DNA of 64,000 nt from Roseovarius sp. (lineage in GTDB: Bacteria > Pseudomonadota > Alphaproteobacteria > Rhodobacterales > Rhodobacteraceae): contig NZ_JALUXE010000008.1 of the NCBI RefSeq assembly GCF_027019125.1, forward strand, positions 124,001-188,000, read 5' to 3'. The notes under the pieces were generated by a model. It saw only the letters and a program-made list of their open reading frames with translations, did not search any database and was not told the DNA's origin. Positions 57,043 through 64,000 of this stretch are shown piece by piece. Position 1 is the first letter of the stretch. Each line of letters opens with the position of its first letter. A program made the position numbers and the translations under genes.

Positions 57043-57702
57043 TCAGGCGTTCGGCAGGATCACGATCTCGACGCGGCGATTCTGTGCCTTGCCCTCGCTG
57101 GTGAGATTCGACGCGACCGGCTGGTCCTCGCCACGGCCAAAGGCGCGGATACGCCCATAGGGCACGCCGCCGCTGGCCAGAACATCCGCGACCGCATTCG
57201 CGCGCCGCTCGGACAGGCCCTGATTGTAGCGGGCATCGCCATCGCTGTCGGTATGACCGACGACTTGCACGGTCGTGTCGGGATAGGCCTGCAGGCTCTG
57301 CGAGACCTTGAAGAGGTCATCGCGCAGGGCAGGGGCCACGGTGGCACCGTCCACGGGGAAAAGGATGTCTTGCGGCATGGTCAGGATCAGGCGGTCGCCG
57401 GTGTTGACGATCCGCACATCGCTGTCGAGTTGCTGGCGCAATTCGGCCTCTTGCCGGTCCAGCGCACTGCCGATGGCGGCACCGCCCACGGCACCCAACA
57501 CGCCCCCCAGAAGCGCCCCTTTGCCCTTGCTGTCGCTGACGATCGCGCCGGTCCCGGCCCCGATGAGGCCGCCGATGAGCGCCCCCTGCTGGGCCTTTTG
57601 ATTGGGATTTGGGCCGCCCACATAGCCCGGATCGGTGCAGGCCGCCGCCAACAGCAGGGATGCGCCGGAGAGCATCAGCAAGGGTTTTTTCGCTCGTATC
57701 AT
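57043..57702 (-). CDS. OmpA-family lipoprotein (YiaD-like)
   Basis: A 219-residue lipoprotein with lipobox L-A-A-A-C at about residue 22. A glycine-rich segment follows (G-A-L-I-G-G-L-I-G-A-G-T-G-A-I and G-A-L-L-G-G-V-L-G-A-V-G-G-A-A), as in glycine-zipper proteins of this type. The C-terminal OmpA-like domain (about residues 100-215) carries V-V-G-H-T-D-S-D-G-D-A-R-Y-N-Q-G-L-S-E-R-R-A-N-A-V, the peptidoglycan-binding motif. It probably tethers outer membrane to cell wall. Convergent with the cytochrome gene. Confidence 0.9.
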   Translation of the reverse strand: MIRAKKPLLMLSGASLLLAAACTDPGYVGGPNPNQKAQQGALIGGLIGAGTGAIVSDSKGKGALLGGVLGAVGGAAIGSALDRQEAELRQQLDSDVRIVNTGDRLILTMPQDILFPVDGATVAPALRDDLFKVSQSLQAYPDTTVQVVGHTDSDGDARYNQGLSERRANAVADVLASGGVPYGRIRAFGRGEDQPVASNLTSEGKAQNRRVEIVILPNA

Positions 57703-57825
57703 GGTATTCGCCTCTTCGGTTCAACTGGCCCAATGGATCGGGTCTGAGGCGATGATATGCAATAACAAGCGGTATCCCAAGGGACATTCACGGGGAAAAG
57801 ACGCGCCTTGCGTGCAACTTTCCGC

Positions 57826-58662
57826 CTATCCGTCGGCGCGCGCCCCTTCCCAGGCCAGCATCGCGCGTTTGACCGGCAAACCCCAGTGATAGCCGCCAAG
57901 CGCGCCGGATTTGCGCAAGGCGCGGTGGCATGGGATGAGGTAGCTGACCGGATTGCGACCGACCGCCGTGCCCACGGCCCGCACCGCGCGCGGGTTGCCT
58001 ATGGCACTTGCGATTTCCGAATAGGTCGTCACATGGCCCGACGGGATTTGCAAGAGCGCCTCCCAGACCTTGATCTGGAACGGCGCGCCGATCATGTGAA
58101 GCGCGGCCTCGCCGCACCCGCCAAAGGCCGCCTCTACCCAGCCTGCGATCCTGTCGGGAGCCTCCTTATAGATGGCCTTGGGCCAGCGCGAGCGCATGTC
58201 TGTCATCGCCACCTCGCGCCCGAACTCCTCGGAAAAGGCCAGACCGCAGAGACCGCGCTCCGTGCCCATGGCAAGGGCCTCGCCAAACGGGCTGTCGAAC
58301 CAGCCGTAATGGATCGTCAGCCCGTCACCCCCGCGGGCGAATTCACCGGGGCTCATCGCCTCCCACCGCAAGAAGAGATCGTGAAGCCGCCCGGTGCCTG
58401 ACAGCCCGGCCTCATCTGCCGCCGCGAGGGTGGTGAAACGCTCTGTGAGCAGCGCCTTGGCGTGGCCCAGCGTCAGATACTGCTGATAGCGTTTGGGCGA
58501 CACCCCCACCCATTGCGAAAAGAGCCGCTGGAAATGCGCGGCGCTCATGCCCATCTCGCGCGCCAATTCATCGAGTGTCAGCGCCGTGTCGCGGCTGTCG
58601 ATAAGGTCAATCGCGCGGCGCATGACGTGATAGTGATAGCCGGGTTCGGTTTGGGCGTTCAT
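57826..58662 (-). CDS. Ada-like protein: AraC-type HTH plus O6-methylguanine-DNA methyltransferase
   Basis: A 278-residue two-domain protein. Residues 1-110 are an AraC-family DNA-binding domain (helix-turn-helix around L-A-R-E-M-G-M-S-A-A-H-F-Q-R-L-F). Residues 115-275 are the alkyltransferase with F-Q-I-K-V-W-E-A-L-L-Q-I-P-S-G, A-V-G-R-N-P-V and the active-site P-C-H-R (Cys245). It repairs O6-methylguanine by a suicide transfer to that cysteine. The N-terminal Ada metal-binding domain, which repairs phosphotriesters and senses damage in E. coli Ada, is missing, so any inducer sensing must differ. Divergent from nth. Confidence 0.88.
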   Translation of the reverse strand: MNAQTEPGYHYHVMRRAIDLIDSRDTALTLDELAREMGMSAAHFQRLFSQWVGVSPKRYQQYLTLGHAKALLTERFTTLAAADEAGLSGTGRLHDLFLRWEAMSPGEFARGGDGLTIHYGWFDSPFGEALAMGTERGLCGLAFSEEFGREVAMTDMRSRWPKAIYKEAPDRIAGWVEAAFGGCGEAALHMIGAPFQIKVWEALLQIPSGHVTTYSEIASAIGNPRAVRAVGTAVGRNPVSYLIPCHRALRKSGALGGYHWGLPVKRAMLAWEGARADG

Positions 58663-58760
58663 TCGGGTCGTCCTGTGGTTGCGAAGCCAAGATATGACGC
58701 CCTATCGCGGCATGCGACCCGAATGTTGCGCATCCTGCCAATTCCCGGCATAGAGCAGCC

Positions 58761-59405
58761 ATGGCACGCCAACTTGACTACCACACGATCCGCGAGATCT
58801 TCACCCGGTTCGAGGCCGCAGAGCCGGAACCCAAGGGTGAGTTGGACCATGTCAACGCCTATACGCTCGTCGTTGCCGTTGCGCTCTCGGCACAAGCCAC
58901 CGATGTCGGCGTCAACAAGGCCACGCGCGCGCTCTTTCAGGTCGCTGACACGCCGCAAAAGATGCTCGATCTGGGCGAAGAGGGTCTGATCCAGCATATC
59001 AAGACGATTGGCCTGTATCGCAACAAGGCCAAACATGTGATGAAGCTGAGCCGCATCCTGGTTGATGAATACGGCGGCGAAGTCCCCAATTCCCGCGCGG
59101 CATTGCAGTCGCTGCCCGGTGTCGGGCGCAAGACGGCCAATGTCGTGCTCAACATGTGGTGGCAGTATCCGGCGCAGGCCGTGGATACGCATATCTTCCG
59201 CGTGGGCAATCGTAGCGGCATTTGCCCCGGCAAATCCGTGGAGGCGGTCGAACGCGCCATCGAGGACAACGTGCCAGTGGACTTTCAGCGCCACGCGCAT
59301 CACTGGCTCATCCTGCATGGCCGCTACACCTGCAAGGCGCGCAAACCCGCCTGTGGCACCTGCCTTATTCGTGATCTCTGCTTATTCGAGGACAAGACCC
59401 TATGA
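58761..59405 (+). CDS. nth: Endonuclease III
   Basis: A 214-residue base-excision DNA glycosylase/AP lyase that removes oxidised pyrimidines. The helix-hairpin-helix L-P-G-V-G-R-K-T-A-N has catalytic Lys124 and the V-D-T-H-I-F-R-V segment has Asp142. The C-terminus carries the 4Fe-4S cluster cysteines C-x6-C-x2-C-x5-C (C-K-A-R-K-P-A-C-G-T-C-L-I-R-D-L-C). Its stop overlaps the PfkB gene by 4 bases. Lies next to the Ada-like gene, so two DNA-repair genes are back to back. Confidence 0.95.
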   Translation: MARQLDYHTIREIFTRFEAAEPEPKGELDHVNAYTLVVAVALSAQATDVGVNKATRALFQVADTPQKMLDLGEEGLIQHIKTIGLYRNKAKHVMKLSRILVDEYGGEVPNSRAALQSLPGVGRKTANVVLNMWWQYPAQAVDTHIFRVGNRSGICPGKSVEAVERAIEDNVPVDFQRHAHHWLILHGRYTCKARKPACGTCLIRDLCLFEDKTL

Positions 59406-60388
59406 CCAAATATCAGGCCGTTGGCATCGGCAATGCCGTGGTGGACGTGATCAGCCAATGCGACGATGCCTTTCTGTCACGCATGGGTATCGACAAGGGC
59501 GTCATGCAATTGATCGAAACCGAACGCGCCGAGTTTCTCTATGCGAACATGACCGAGCAGCGCCAGATGCCGGGCGGGTCGGTCGCCAATACCATTGCGG
59601 GATTGGGCGCGCTCGGCCTCACGACCGGCTTTATCGGACGGGTCAGCGATGACGAGCTTGGTCGCTTTTACGCGGCGGCGATGGCCGAGGTCGGTACCGA
59701 TTTCGTCAACCCGCCGCGTGGCGATGGCGCGCTGCCCACCTCGCGGTCGATGATCTTTGTCTCGCCCGATGGCGAGCGCTCGATGAACACCTATCTGGGC
59801 ATCTCGACCGAACTGGACGAGGGCGACGTCCCCGAAGCCGTGGCCGGGCGGGCGGAGCTTCTGTTCCTCGAGGGCTATCTCTTTGACAAGCCCAAGGGCA
59901 AGGCGGCGTTTCAGGCGGCGGCGCGCGCCGCGCGGGCGGGCGGCGGCAAGGCCGGGATCACCCTGTCGGACCCGTTCTGCGTCAATCGCCACCGTGACGA
60001 TTTTCGCCGCCTCCTGCGCGAGTTGGATTATGTGATCGGAAACGAGCACGAATGGTGCGCGCTCTACGAGACCGAGGATCTGGGGGCGGCATTGGAACAG
60101 GCAGCATCCGAAAGCGGTCTCATCGTCTGCACCCGTTCGGGCCATGATGTCGTCCTGGTGCAGGGCGACGAGACCGTGACCGTGCCGGTGCATCGCGTGA
60201 CCCCGGTCGATACCACCGGCGCGGGGGATCAGTTTGCCGCTGGCCTGCTCTACGGGCTTGCGACTGGTCAGTCATTGGCTGTGTCCGGGCGCATGGGGTG
60301 TATCGCGGCGGCCGAAGTGATCGGCCATTACGGTGCGCGGCCCGAAGCGGACGTCAAGGCGCTCTTTGCTGCGGAAGGGCTGATCTGA
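59402..60388 (+). CDS. PfkB-family carbohydrate kinase (adenosine-kinase-like)
   Basis: A 328-residue kinase. It has the PfkB signatures: N-terminal G-I-G-N-A-V-V-D-V, the G-G-S-V-A-N-T-I-A-G-L-G-A-L-G substrate and lid region, and C-terminal D-T-T-G-A-G-D-Q-F-A-A-G with the catalytic aspartate. N-E-H-E-W-C-A-L-Y is also typical. In Rhodobacteraceae such genes are usually labelled adenosine kinase or sugar kinase; the real substrate cannot be read from the motifs. ATGA overlap with nth. Confidence 0.85.
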   Translation: MTKYQAVGIGNAVVDVISQCDDAFLSRMGIDKGVMQLIETERAEFLYANMTEQRQMPGGSVANTIAGLGALGLTTGFIGRVSDDELGRFYAAAMAEVGTDFVNPPRGDGALPTSRSMIFVSPDGERSMNTYLGISTELDEGDVPEAVAGRAELLFLEGYLFDKPKGKAAFQAAARAARAGGGKAGITLSDPFCVNRHRDDFRRLLRELDYVIGNEHEWCALYETEDLGAALEQAASESGLIVCTRSGHDVVLVQGDETVTVPVHRVTPVDTTGAGDQFAAGLLYGLATGQSLAVSGRMGCIAAAEVIGHYGARPEADVKALFAAEGLI

Positions 60389-60419
60389 AACCCTTGTCCA
60401 GGCGGCTGGCGCGGGATTT

Positions 60420-60439
60420 GAGTATTTTGGCCATGAAGA
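60420..60439 (+). repeat. Intergenic repeat motif, copy 2
   Basis: GAGTATTTTGGCC-ATGAAGA at 60420-60439, 31 bases after the PfkB-kinase stop. It matches copy 1 at 7040-7063 over most positions and lies in the same orientation relative to the preceding gene. Confidence 0.4.
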
Positions 60440-60538
60440 AACCCAAGGTTTTTCAAACGAAAGGGTTTGTTAACCGTGCCATGGCAAGCTTGTGGCGCGG
60501 TACAGGCTGGAGAGCCGATGACCGCCCATGAAGAAGCC

Positions 60539-60572
60539 GCGCCCGGGTGTTGCGTGTGTCAAACCCGGGCGC
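60539..60572. other. Strong stem-loop in the PfkB / enoyl-CoA hydratase gap
   Basis: GCGCCCGGGT (60539-60548) and ACCCGGGCGC (60563-60572) form a perfect 10-bp stem with a 14-base loop in the 273-base gap between two convergent genes. It may stop transcription from one side; no T run is adjacent. The gap also holds two repeat motifs and a double hairpin; no gene is supported. Confidence 0.5.
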
Positions 60573-60584
60573 GCATTTCCATGG

Positions 60585-60606
60585 TTCTTTATGGTTCAAA
60601 TACTCC
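60585..60606 (-). repeat. Intergenic repeat motif, copy 3 (diverged, inverted)
   Basis: On the minus strand it reads GGAGTATTTGAACCATAAAG, similar to copies 1 and 2 in the first half. On the minus strand it follows the double hairpin at 60615-60646 that closes the enoyl-CoA hydratase gene, the same hairpin-then-motif layout as copy 1. Confidence 0.35.
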
Positions 60607-60614
60607 GGGGTGAA

Positions 60615-60646
60615 TTGGCCGCAGGCCAAGAGGGGCAGCGCCCCTC
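60615..60646 (-). terminator. Double hairpin after enoyl-CoA hydratase
   Basis: TTGGCC-GCA-GGCCAA (60615-60629) and GAGGGGC-AGC-GCCCCTC (60630-60646) are two adjacent perfect hairpins with 3-base loops, just past the stop of the minus-strand enoyl-CoA hydratase gene. Probably the terminator or a protective 3' end. Confidence 0.6.
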
Positions 60647-60661
60647 CCGCTGCAAACGCGC

Positions 60662-61438
60662 TTACTTGTCGCGGAACTGCGCCTCGCGCTTTTCGGCAAA
60701 GGCGGCCATGCCCTCTTTCTGATCTTCGGTCGCAAAAAGCGAATGGAACACGCGGCGCTCGAACAAGAGCCCCTCGCGCAGTGTCGTTTCATAAGAGCGG
60801 TTGACCGCCTCCTTGGCTGCCATCACGGAAATCTGCGATTTCTCGGCAATCTTCTGCGCCGCCGCCATCGCTTCTTCCATCAGCTTCTTGGCGGGCACCA
60901 CGCGGCTCACGAGCCCCGAACGCTCTGCCTCTTCGGCATCCATGAAGCGCCCCGTCAGGTTCATGTCCATCGCCTTGGACTTACCCACCAGCCGTGTCAG
61001 GCGCTGCGTACCGCCAAGGCCCGCGATCACGCCCAGATTGATTTCCGGCTGGCCGAACTTGGCGGTGTCCGAGCAGATGATGAAATCGCACATCATCGCA
61101 AGCTCGCATCCGCCACCCAACGCATAGCCCGATACGGCGGCGATGATCGGCTTGCGCACCCGGCAGATGGCGGCGCTGTCGGCGGTAAAGAGGTCCTCGG
61201 TGAAGACATCGACAAAGCTCTTCTCGCTCATCATCTTGATATCGGCCCCGGCGGCAAAGGCCTTTTCCGAGCCGGTGAGAACGATACAGCGCACTTTCTC
61301 GTTCAGTTGCGCCTCTCCCAATGCCTCGGCGAGTTCCGACATCAACTGCGCATTCAGCGCATTGAGCGCGTCGGGGCGGTTGAGCTTGATGAGGGCGACG
61401 TGGTCTTCTATTTCGACGATGATCGTCTCATAGGCCAT
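60662..61438 (-). CDS. Enoyl-CoA hydratase
   Basis: A 258-residue crotonase-fold enzyme that hydrates trans-2-enoyl-CoA in fatty-acid beta-oxidation. Typical parts are [10 protein letters not shown] (oxyanion and CoA site), [15 protein letters not shown] with the first catalytic Glu, and [10 protein letters not shown] with the second Glu. Both acids are present, so it should be a true hydratase. The ATG at 61438 gives M-A-Y-E-T-I; an ATG 15 bases upstream is possible. Neighbouring mutM starts elsewhere on the same strand with a 64-base gap. Confidence 0.9.
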   Translation of the reverse strand: MAYETIIVEIEDHVALIKLNRPDALNALNAQLMSELAEALGEAQLNEKVRCIVLTGSEKAFAAGADIKMMSEKSFVDVFTEDLFTADSAAICRVRKPIIAAVSGYALGGGCELAMMCDFIICSDTAKFGQPEINLGVIAGLGGTQRLTRLVGKSKAMDMNLTGRFMDAEEAERSGLVSRVVPAKKLMEEAMAAAQKIAEKSQISVMAAKEAVNRSYETTLREGLLFERRVFHSLFATEDQKEGMAAFAEKREAQFRDK

Positions 61439-61502
61439 GAAATCAGCTTTCATTTGTTGTCATCAGGGCCGATTCATTACCATTGTTGGCCGCGCGTTCA
61501 AC

Positions 61503-62354
61503 CTATCTTTGACACTGTGTGCAATAGAAGCTGGATCGCCCGGCCTGTGTGACACGCGCGATATGGCCTTTGCATCCGGCGCTGCGGCAGGGTTCGCCTT
61601 CGCGCCCGTAGACATCAAAACTGTGCTGGAAATAGCCCAACTCCCCGTCAGCCTGTCGAAAATCCCGCAATGAAGACCCGCCAGCGGTAATCGCATCCGA
61701 CAAGACTGCGCGGATGATCGGGACAAGAGAGGCGGCACGTTTGCCCGACAGGGTTCCCGCTCGGCGCAAGGGCGAGATGCGCGCGCGAAAGAGCGCCTCG
61801 CAGACATAGATATTCCCGAGACCCGCAACGATTCGCTGATCCAGCAGGGCGGATTTGATCGGCGTGTTGCGGCCTTTGAGAGCGGCCACAAGATAGGGTT
61901 CGTCGAACGTATTTCCCAAAGGCTCGGGCCCCAGCCGGGCGAGCAGGGGGTGCGTCTCCGCGGTCAGGGTGGGCAGCAGGTCCATTGCCCCAAAGCGCCG
62001 CGGGTCGTTGAACGTGATCCGCGCGCCTCCCTCCATATCGAGCACGACATGGTCGTGTTTCTCGGGCGCCGGGTGTTCATGGACAAACCGGCCCAAGGGA
62101 TCGCCCGACACCAGCATGCGGCCCGACATGCCCAGATGAATGAGCAGGCTCTCACCCGATGTCAGATCGGCGAGAATGTATTTAGAGCGGCGCCGCAGCG
62201 CCGTCACCGTCTGACCCGTCAGGCGGGCGGCCATGTCGGGCGGGAAGGGCCAGCGCAGGTCGGGTCGGTTGACAGTGGCGCGGGCAATGACCTGACCCAC
62301 CATCACCGGGGTCAGGCCGCGGCGGACTGTCTCAACCTCGGGCAATTCTGGCAT
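61503..62354 (-). CDS. mutM: Formamidopyrimidine-DNA glycosylase (MutM)
   Basis: A 283-residue DNA-repair enzyme that excises 8-oxoguanine. It begins [11 protein letters not shown], with the catalytic proline and glutamate right after Met, and has [17 protein letters not shown] and a C-terminal zinc finger (C-x4-C in C-R-S-A-G-C and C-x2-C in C-T-Q-C). Divergent from ubiE, which starts 85 bases away on the other strand, an arrangement I recall as common in related genomes. Confidence 0.95.
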   Translation of the reverse strand: MPELPEVETVRRGLTPVMVGQVIARATVNRPDLRWPFPPDMAARLTGQTVTALRRRSKYILADLTSGESLLIHLGMSGRMLVSGDPLGRFVHEHPAPEKHDHVVLDMEGGARITFNDPRRFGAMDLLPTLTAETHPLLARLGPEPLGNTFDEPYLVAALKGRNTPIKSALLDQRIVAGLGNIYVCEALFRARISPLRRAGTLSGKRAASLVPIIRAVLSDAITAGGSSLRDFRQADGELGYFQHSFDVYGREGEPCRSAGCKGHIARVTQAGRSSFYCTQCQR

Positions 62355-62439
62355 ATCGGACCTCTATGGGCACAAGGGGCGCATTGTAACCCTCTGTCAT
62401 AGCCCTATAAGAAAGGCGAGACACAAGAGCGGCAAGGCC

Positions 62440-63183
62440 ATGAACGAGAAAACCACGCATTTCGGATTTCAGGATATCCCCGAGTCAGAGAAGGCCGGGC
62501 GTGTGCGCGGCGTTTTTGGCAGCGTGGCCAGCAAATACGACGTCATGAATGACGCCATGTCCCTTGGAATTCACCGGATCTGGAAGGATGCGATGATGGA
62601 CTGGCTGGCCCCGCGCGCGGGCCAACGCCTGCTTGATGTGGCGGGGGGCACGGGGGATATTTCCTTTCGTTTTCTCAAGCGCGCCGGCTATGGCCATGCC
62701 ACCGTCCTTGATCTGACAGAGCCGATGCTGATTGAGGGGCGCAAGCGCGCCGAGGCCGAGAGCATGGCCGACAGTCTCGATTGGGTGGTGGGCGATGCGA
62801 TGGCGCTGCCCTTTCCGGATGCAAGTTTCGACGTCTACACCATCAGCTTTGGCATCCGCAACGTGACCCGCCCGCAGGAGGCGCTGAACGAGGCGTTTCG
62901 CGTGCTCAAACCCGGCGGGCGGCTGATGGTGCTCGAATTCAGCCAGATTCCAAATGAGCTGATGCAAAAGGTCTATGATCTCTACAGCTTCAACATCATC
63001 CCGCGCCTGGGGCAGATGATTGCCAATGATCGCGACAGCTATCAGTATCTGGTCGAATCCATCCGCAAGTTTCCCGATCAGGAGGCATTTCTGGACATGG
63101 TCCGCCAAGCCGGATTCGAACAGGCGAAATACCGTAACCTGAGCATGGGCATTGCCTGTCTGCATTCCGGCTGGAAGATCTGA
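62440..63183 (+). CDS. ubiE: Ubiquinone/menaquinone biosynthesis C-methyltransferase UbiE
   Basis: A 247-residue SAM-dependent methyltransferase of ubiquinone synthesis. Motif I is [13 protein letters not shown]; later parts are [11 protein letters not shown] and [14 protein letters not shown], both UbiE signatures. N-terminal [14 protein letters not shown] is also diagnostic. Three bases separate its stop from the ubiB ATG, so the two ubiquinone genes form one operon. Confidence 0.96.
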   Translation: MNEKTTHFGFQDIPESEKAGRVRGVFGSVASKYDVMNDAMSLGIHRIWKDAMMDWLAPRAGQRLLDVAGGTGDISFRFLKRAGYGHATVLDLTEPMLIEGRKRAEAESMADSLDWVVGDAMALPFPDASFDVYTISFGIRNVTRPQEALNEAFRVLKPGGRLMVLEFSQIPNELMQKVYDLYSFNIIPRLGQMIANDRDSYQYLVESIRKFPDQEAFLDMVRQAGFEQAKYRNLSMGIACLHSGWKI

Positions 63184-63186
63184 GCG

Positions 63187-64000
63187 ATGCGCGGCCCGCA
63201 CAATATCCTGCGCCTCATCCGCACCGGGGCCACGCTGGAGCGGACGGGCGCGATGGGTCTCATCATGGATGCCTTCGAGGCGCCGCCGCTGGTGCGCGGC
63301 ACCATGCGGTGTCTTGCCTGGCCGTTTCAGTGGTTGGGGTACAAGGGCGATCCCACGACGCCGCCTGCACCGCGCGCGCTGACCGCACTGGGCCCAGCCT
63401 ATATCAAGTTCGGCCAGATCCTCAGCACGCGCCCTGATCTGGTGGGCGAGGAACTGGCGACGCATCTGCGGGTCTTGCAGGACAAGTTGCCGCCCTTTTC
63501 GGTCGAGGTGGCCAAGCGCAGTATCGCGCAGGAATTGGGCCATCCGGTCGAAGACATCTTTGACGATTTCAGCCAGCCGGTTGCCGCCGCCTCGATCGCG
63601 CAGGTTCACAAGGCGCGGCTGCGCGAAACGGGCGAGGAGGTGGCTGTCAAAGTGCTGCGTCCGGGCATCGAGCGGGCGTTTCGCCGCGACATCGACGCCT
63701 TTTATTTTGCCGCGCGCATGGTCGAGCTTTTGGCCCCAGGCGCACGGCGTCTGCGCCCCACGGATGTGATTGCCCATTTCGAGGGCGTGGTAATGGGCGA
63801 GCTCGACCTGCGGCTTGAGGCAGCCTCGGCGTCTGAATTCGCGGCCAATACCGCCAAGGATGCCGGGTTTCAGTTGCCACAGGTGCAATGGACCCTCTCG
63901 TCGCGCCGGGTGATGACGATGGCTTGGGCCGATGGGCTGCCGCTCGGGGACAATGCCGCGCTGGATGCCGCAGGCCACGATCGCGCCGAATTGGGCGAAC
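63187..64000 (+). CDS. ubiB: UbiB, ABC1-family atypical kinase (cut by window end)
   Basis: An open frame of 271 codons from ATG at 63187 to the end of the window, without stop; full-length UbiB is about 510-540 residues, so roughly half is seen. It reads A-L-G-P-A-Y-I-K-F-G-Q-I-L-S-T-R-P-D-L, the KxGQ motif of this kinase-like family, then A-A-A-S-I-A-Q-V-H-K-A-R (the Ala-rich nucleotide loop) and V-A-V-K-V-L-R-P-G-I. UbiB supports ubiquinone biosynthesis, probably as an ATPase that helps extract lipid precursors. Directly downstream of ubiE. Confidence 0.93.
   Translation, partial: MRGPHNILRLIRTGATLERTGAMGLIMDAFEAPPLVRGTMRCLAWPFQWLGYKGDPTTPPAPRALTALGPAYIKFGQILSTRPDLVGEELATHLRVLQDKLPPFSVEVAKRSIAQELGHPVEDIFDDFSQPVAAASIAQVHKARLRETGEEVAVKVLRPGIERAFRRDIDAFYFAARMVELLAPGARRLRPTDVIAHFEGVVMGELDLRLEAASASEFAANTAKDAGFQLPQVQWTLSSRRVMTMAWADGLPLGDNAALDAAGHDRAELGE

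Noticed and set aside
62485-63978. 497-codon minus-strand open frame opposite ubiE and ubiB
   Set aside because: It spans two recognised genes on the other strand and has no recognisable sequence.
1-64000. tRNA, rRNA or CRISPR arrays
   Set aside because: I saw no tRNA cloverleaf with a T-loop consensus, no rRNA sequence and no regularly spaced repeats with unique spacers; the REP cluster has irregular spacing and mixed orientation.

Overview
The window looks like chromosomal DNA from an alphaproteobacterium of the Rhodobacteraceae, probably the Roseobacter group. This rests on high GC, tight operons with many 4-nt ATGA/GTGA overlaps, and a set of familiar arrangements: Hsp20 followed by a DUF1150 protein, a fused sulfurylase/APS kinase, monomeric isocitrate dehydrogenase, class I lysyl-tRNA synthetase, the mutM-ubiE-ubiB end, and an alphaproteobacterial flagellar gene order. 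No species can be named from the sequence alone.

Region by region: (1) 1-5370 is a glucokinase fragment and parE (topoisomerase IV) mixed with accessory DNA. The accessory items are a Phd/Doc toxin-antitoxin pair, an AT-richer two-gene cassette (a DUF2188 protein plus a TIR/deoxyribosyltransferase-like protein) ending exactly at the parE stop, a REP-associated tyrosine transposase with a REP/inverted-REP/REP cluster beside it, and an orphan Phd-type antitoxin. (2) 5531-18718 is mostly housekeeping: a small lytic transglycosylase lipoprotein, an SDR-like protein, purE-purK, a YdcH-like protein, a heat-shock hsp20 operon with a recognisable RpoH promoter, sat-cysC, dapA, a soluble lytic transglycosylase, isocitrate dehydrogenase, a Bcr/CflA-type MFS exporter and a small secreted protein. 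(3) 18987-22126 is a TRAP transporter (dctPQM). (4) 22218-54402 is a large flagellar cluster: motB; flgE-flgK-flgL-flgI; fliF-fliH-fliN-fliP; fliL-orf-motE-motA-(motC-like)-sltF-like-flhA-fliR-flhB-fliJ-like; flgB-flgC-fliE-fliQ-flgF-flgG-flgA-flgH-fliL2; and fliI. Between flgI and fliP sits an island of four glycosyltransferase-type genes. (5) 54409-64000 is housekeeping again: a TerB-like protein, lysK, a small cytochrome c, an OmpA-family lipoprotein, an Ada-like alkyltransferase, nth, a PfkB sugar/adenosine kinase, enoyl-CoA hydratase, mutM, ubiE and a ubiB gene cut by the window end.

How the genes work together: the flagellar genes cover the export gate (FlhA, FlhB, FliP, FliQ, FliR), the export ATPase and its regulator (FliI, FliH), MS-ring, rod, L/P rings, hook and hook junction, stator (MotA, MotB) and stator accessory candidates (MotE-like, a large periplasmic repeat protein, two FliL paralogues). 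FliG, FliM, FlgD, FliK and flagellin are absent here and must lie elsewhere. Each intergenic region that starts a flagellar transcription unit carries a 7-of-8 match to the CtrA box TTAA-N7-TTAA, which suggests control by the CckA-ChpT-CtrA pathway.

The least explained items are the DUF2188/TIR-like cassette, a 738-residue glycosyltransferase/Rossmann-like/serine-hydrolase fusion, a 748-residue glycosyltransferase that seems to carry a second, decayed glycosyltransferase domain, and the large periplasmic protein next to motA. All function calls come from reading the sequence; no database search was run.
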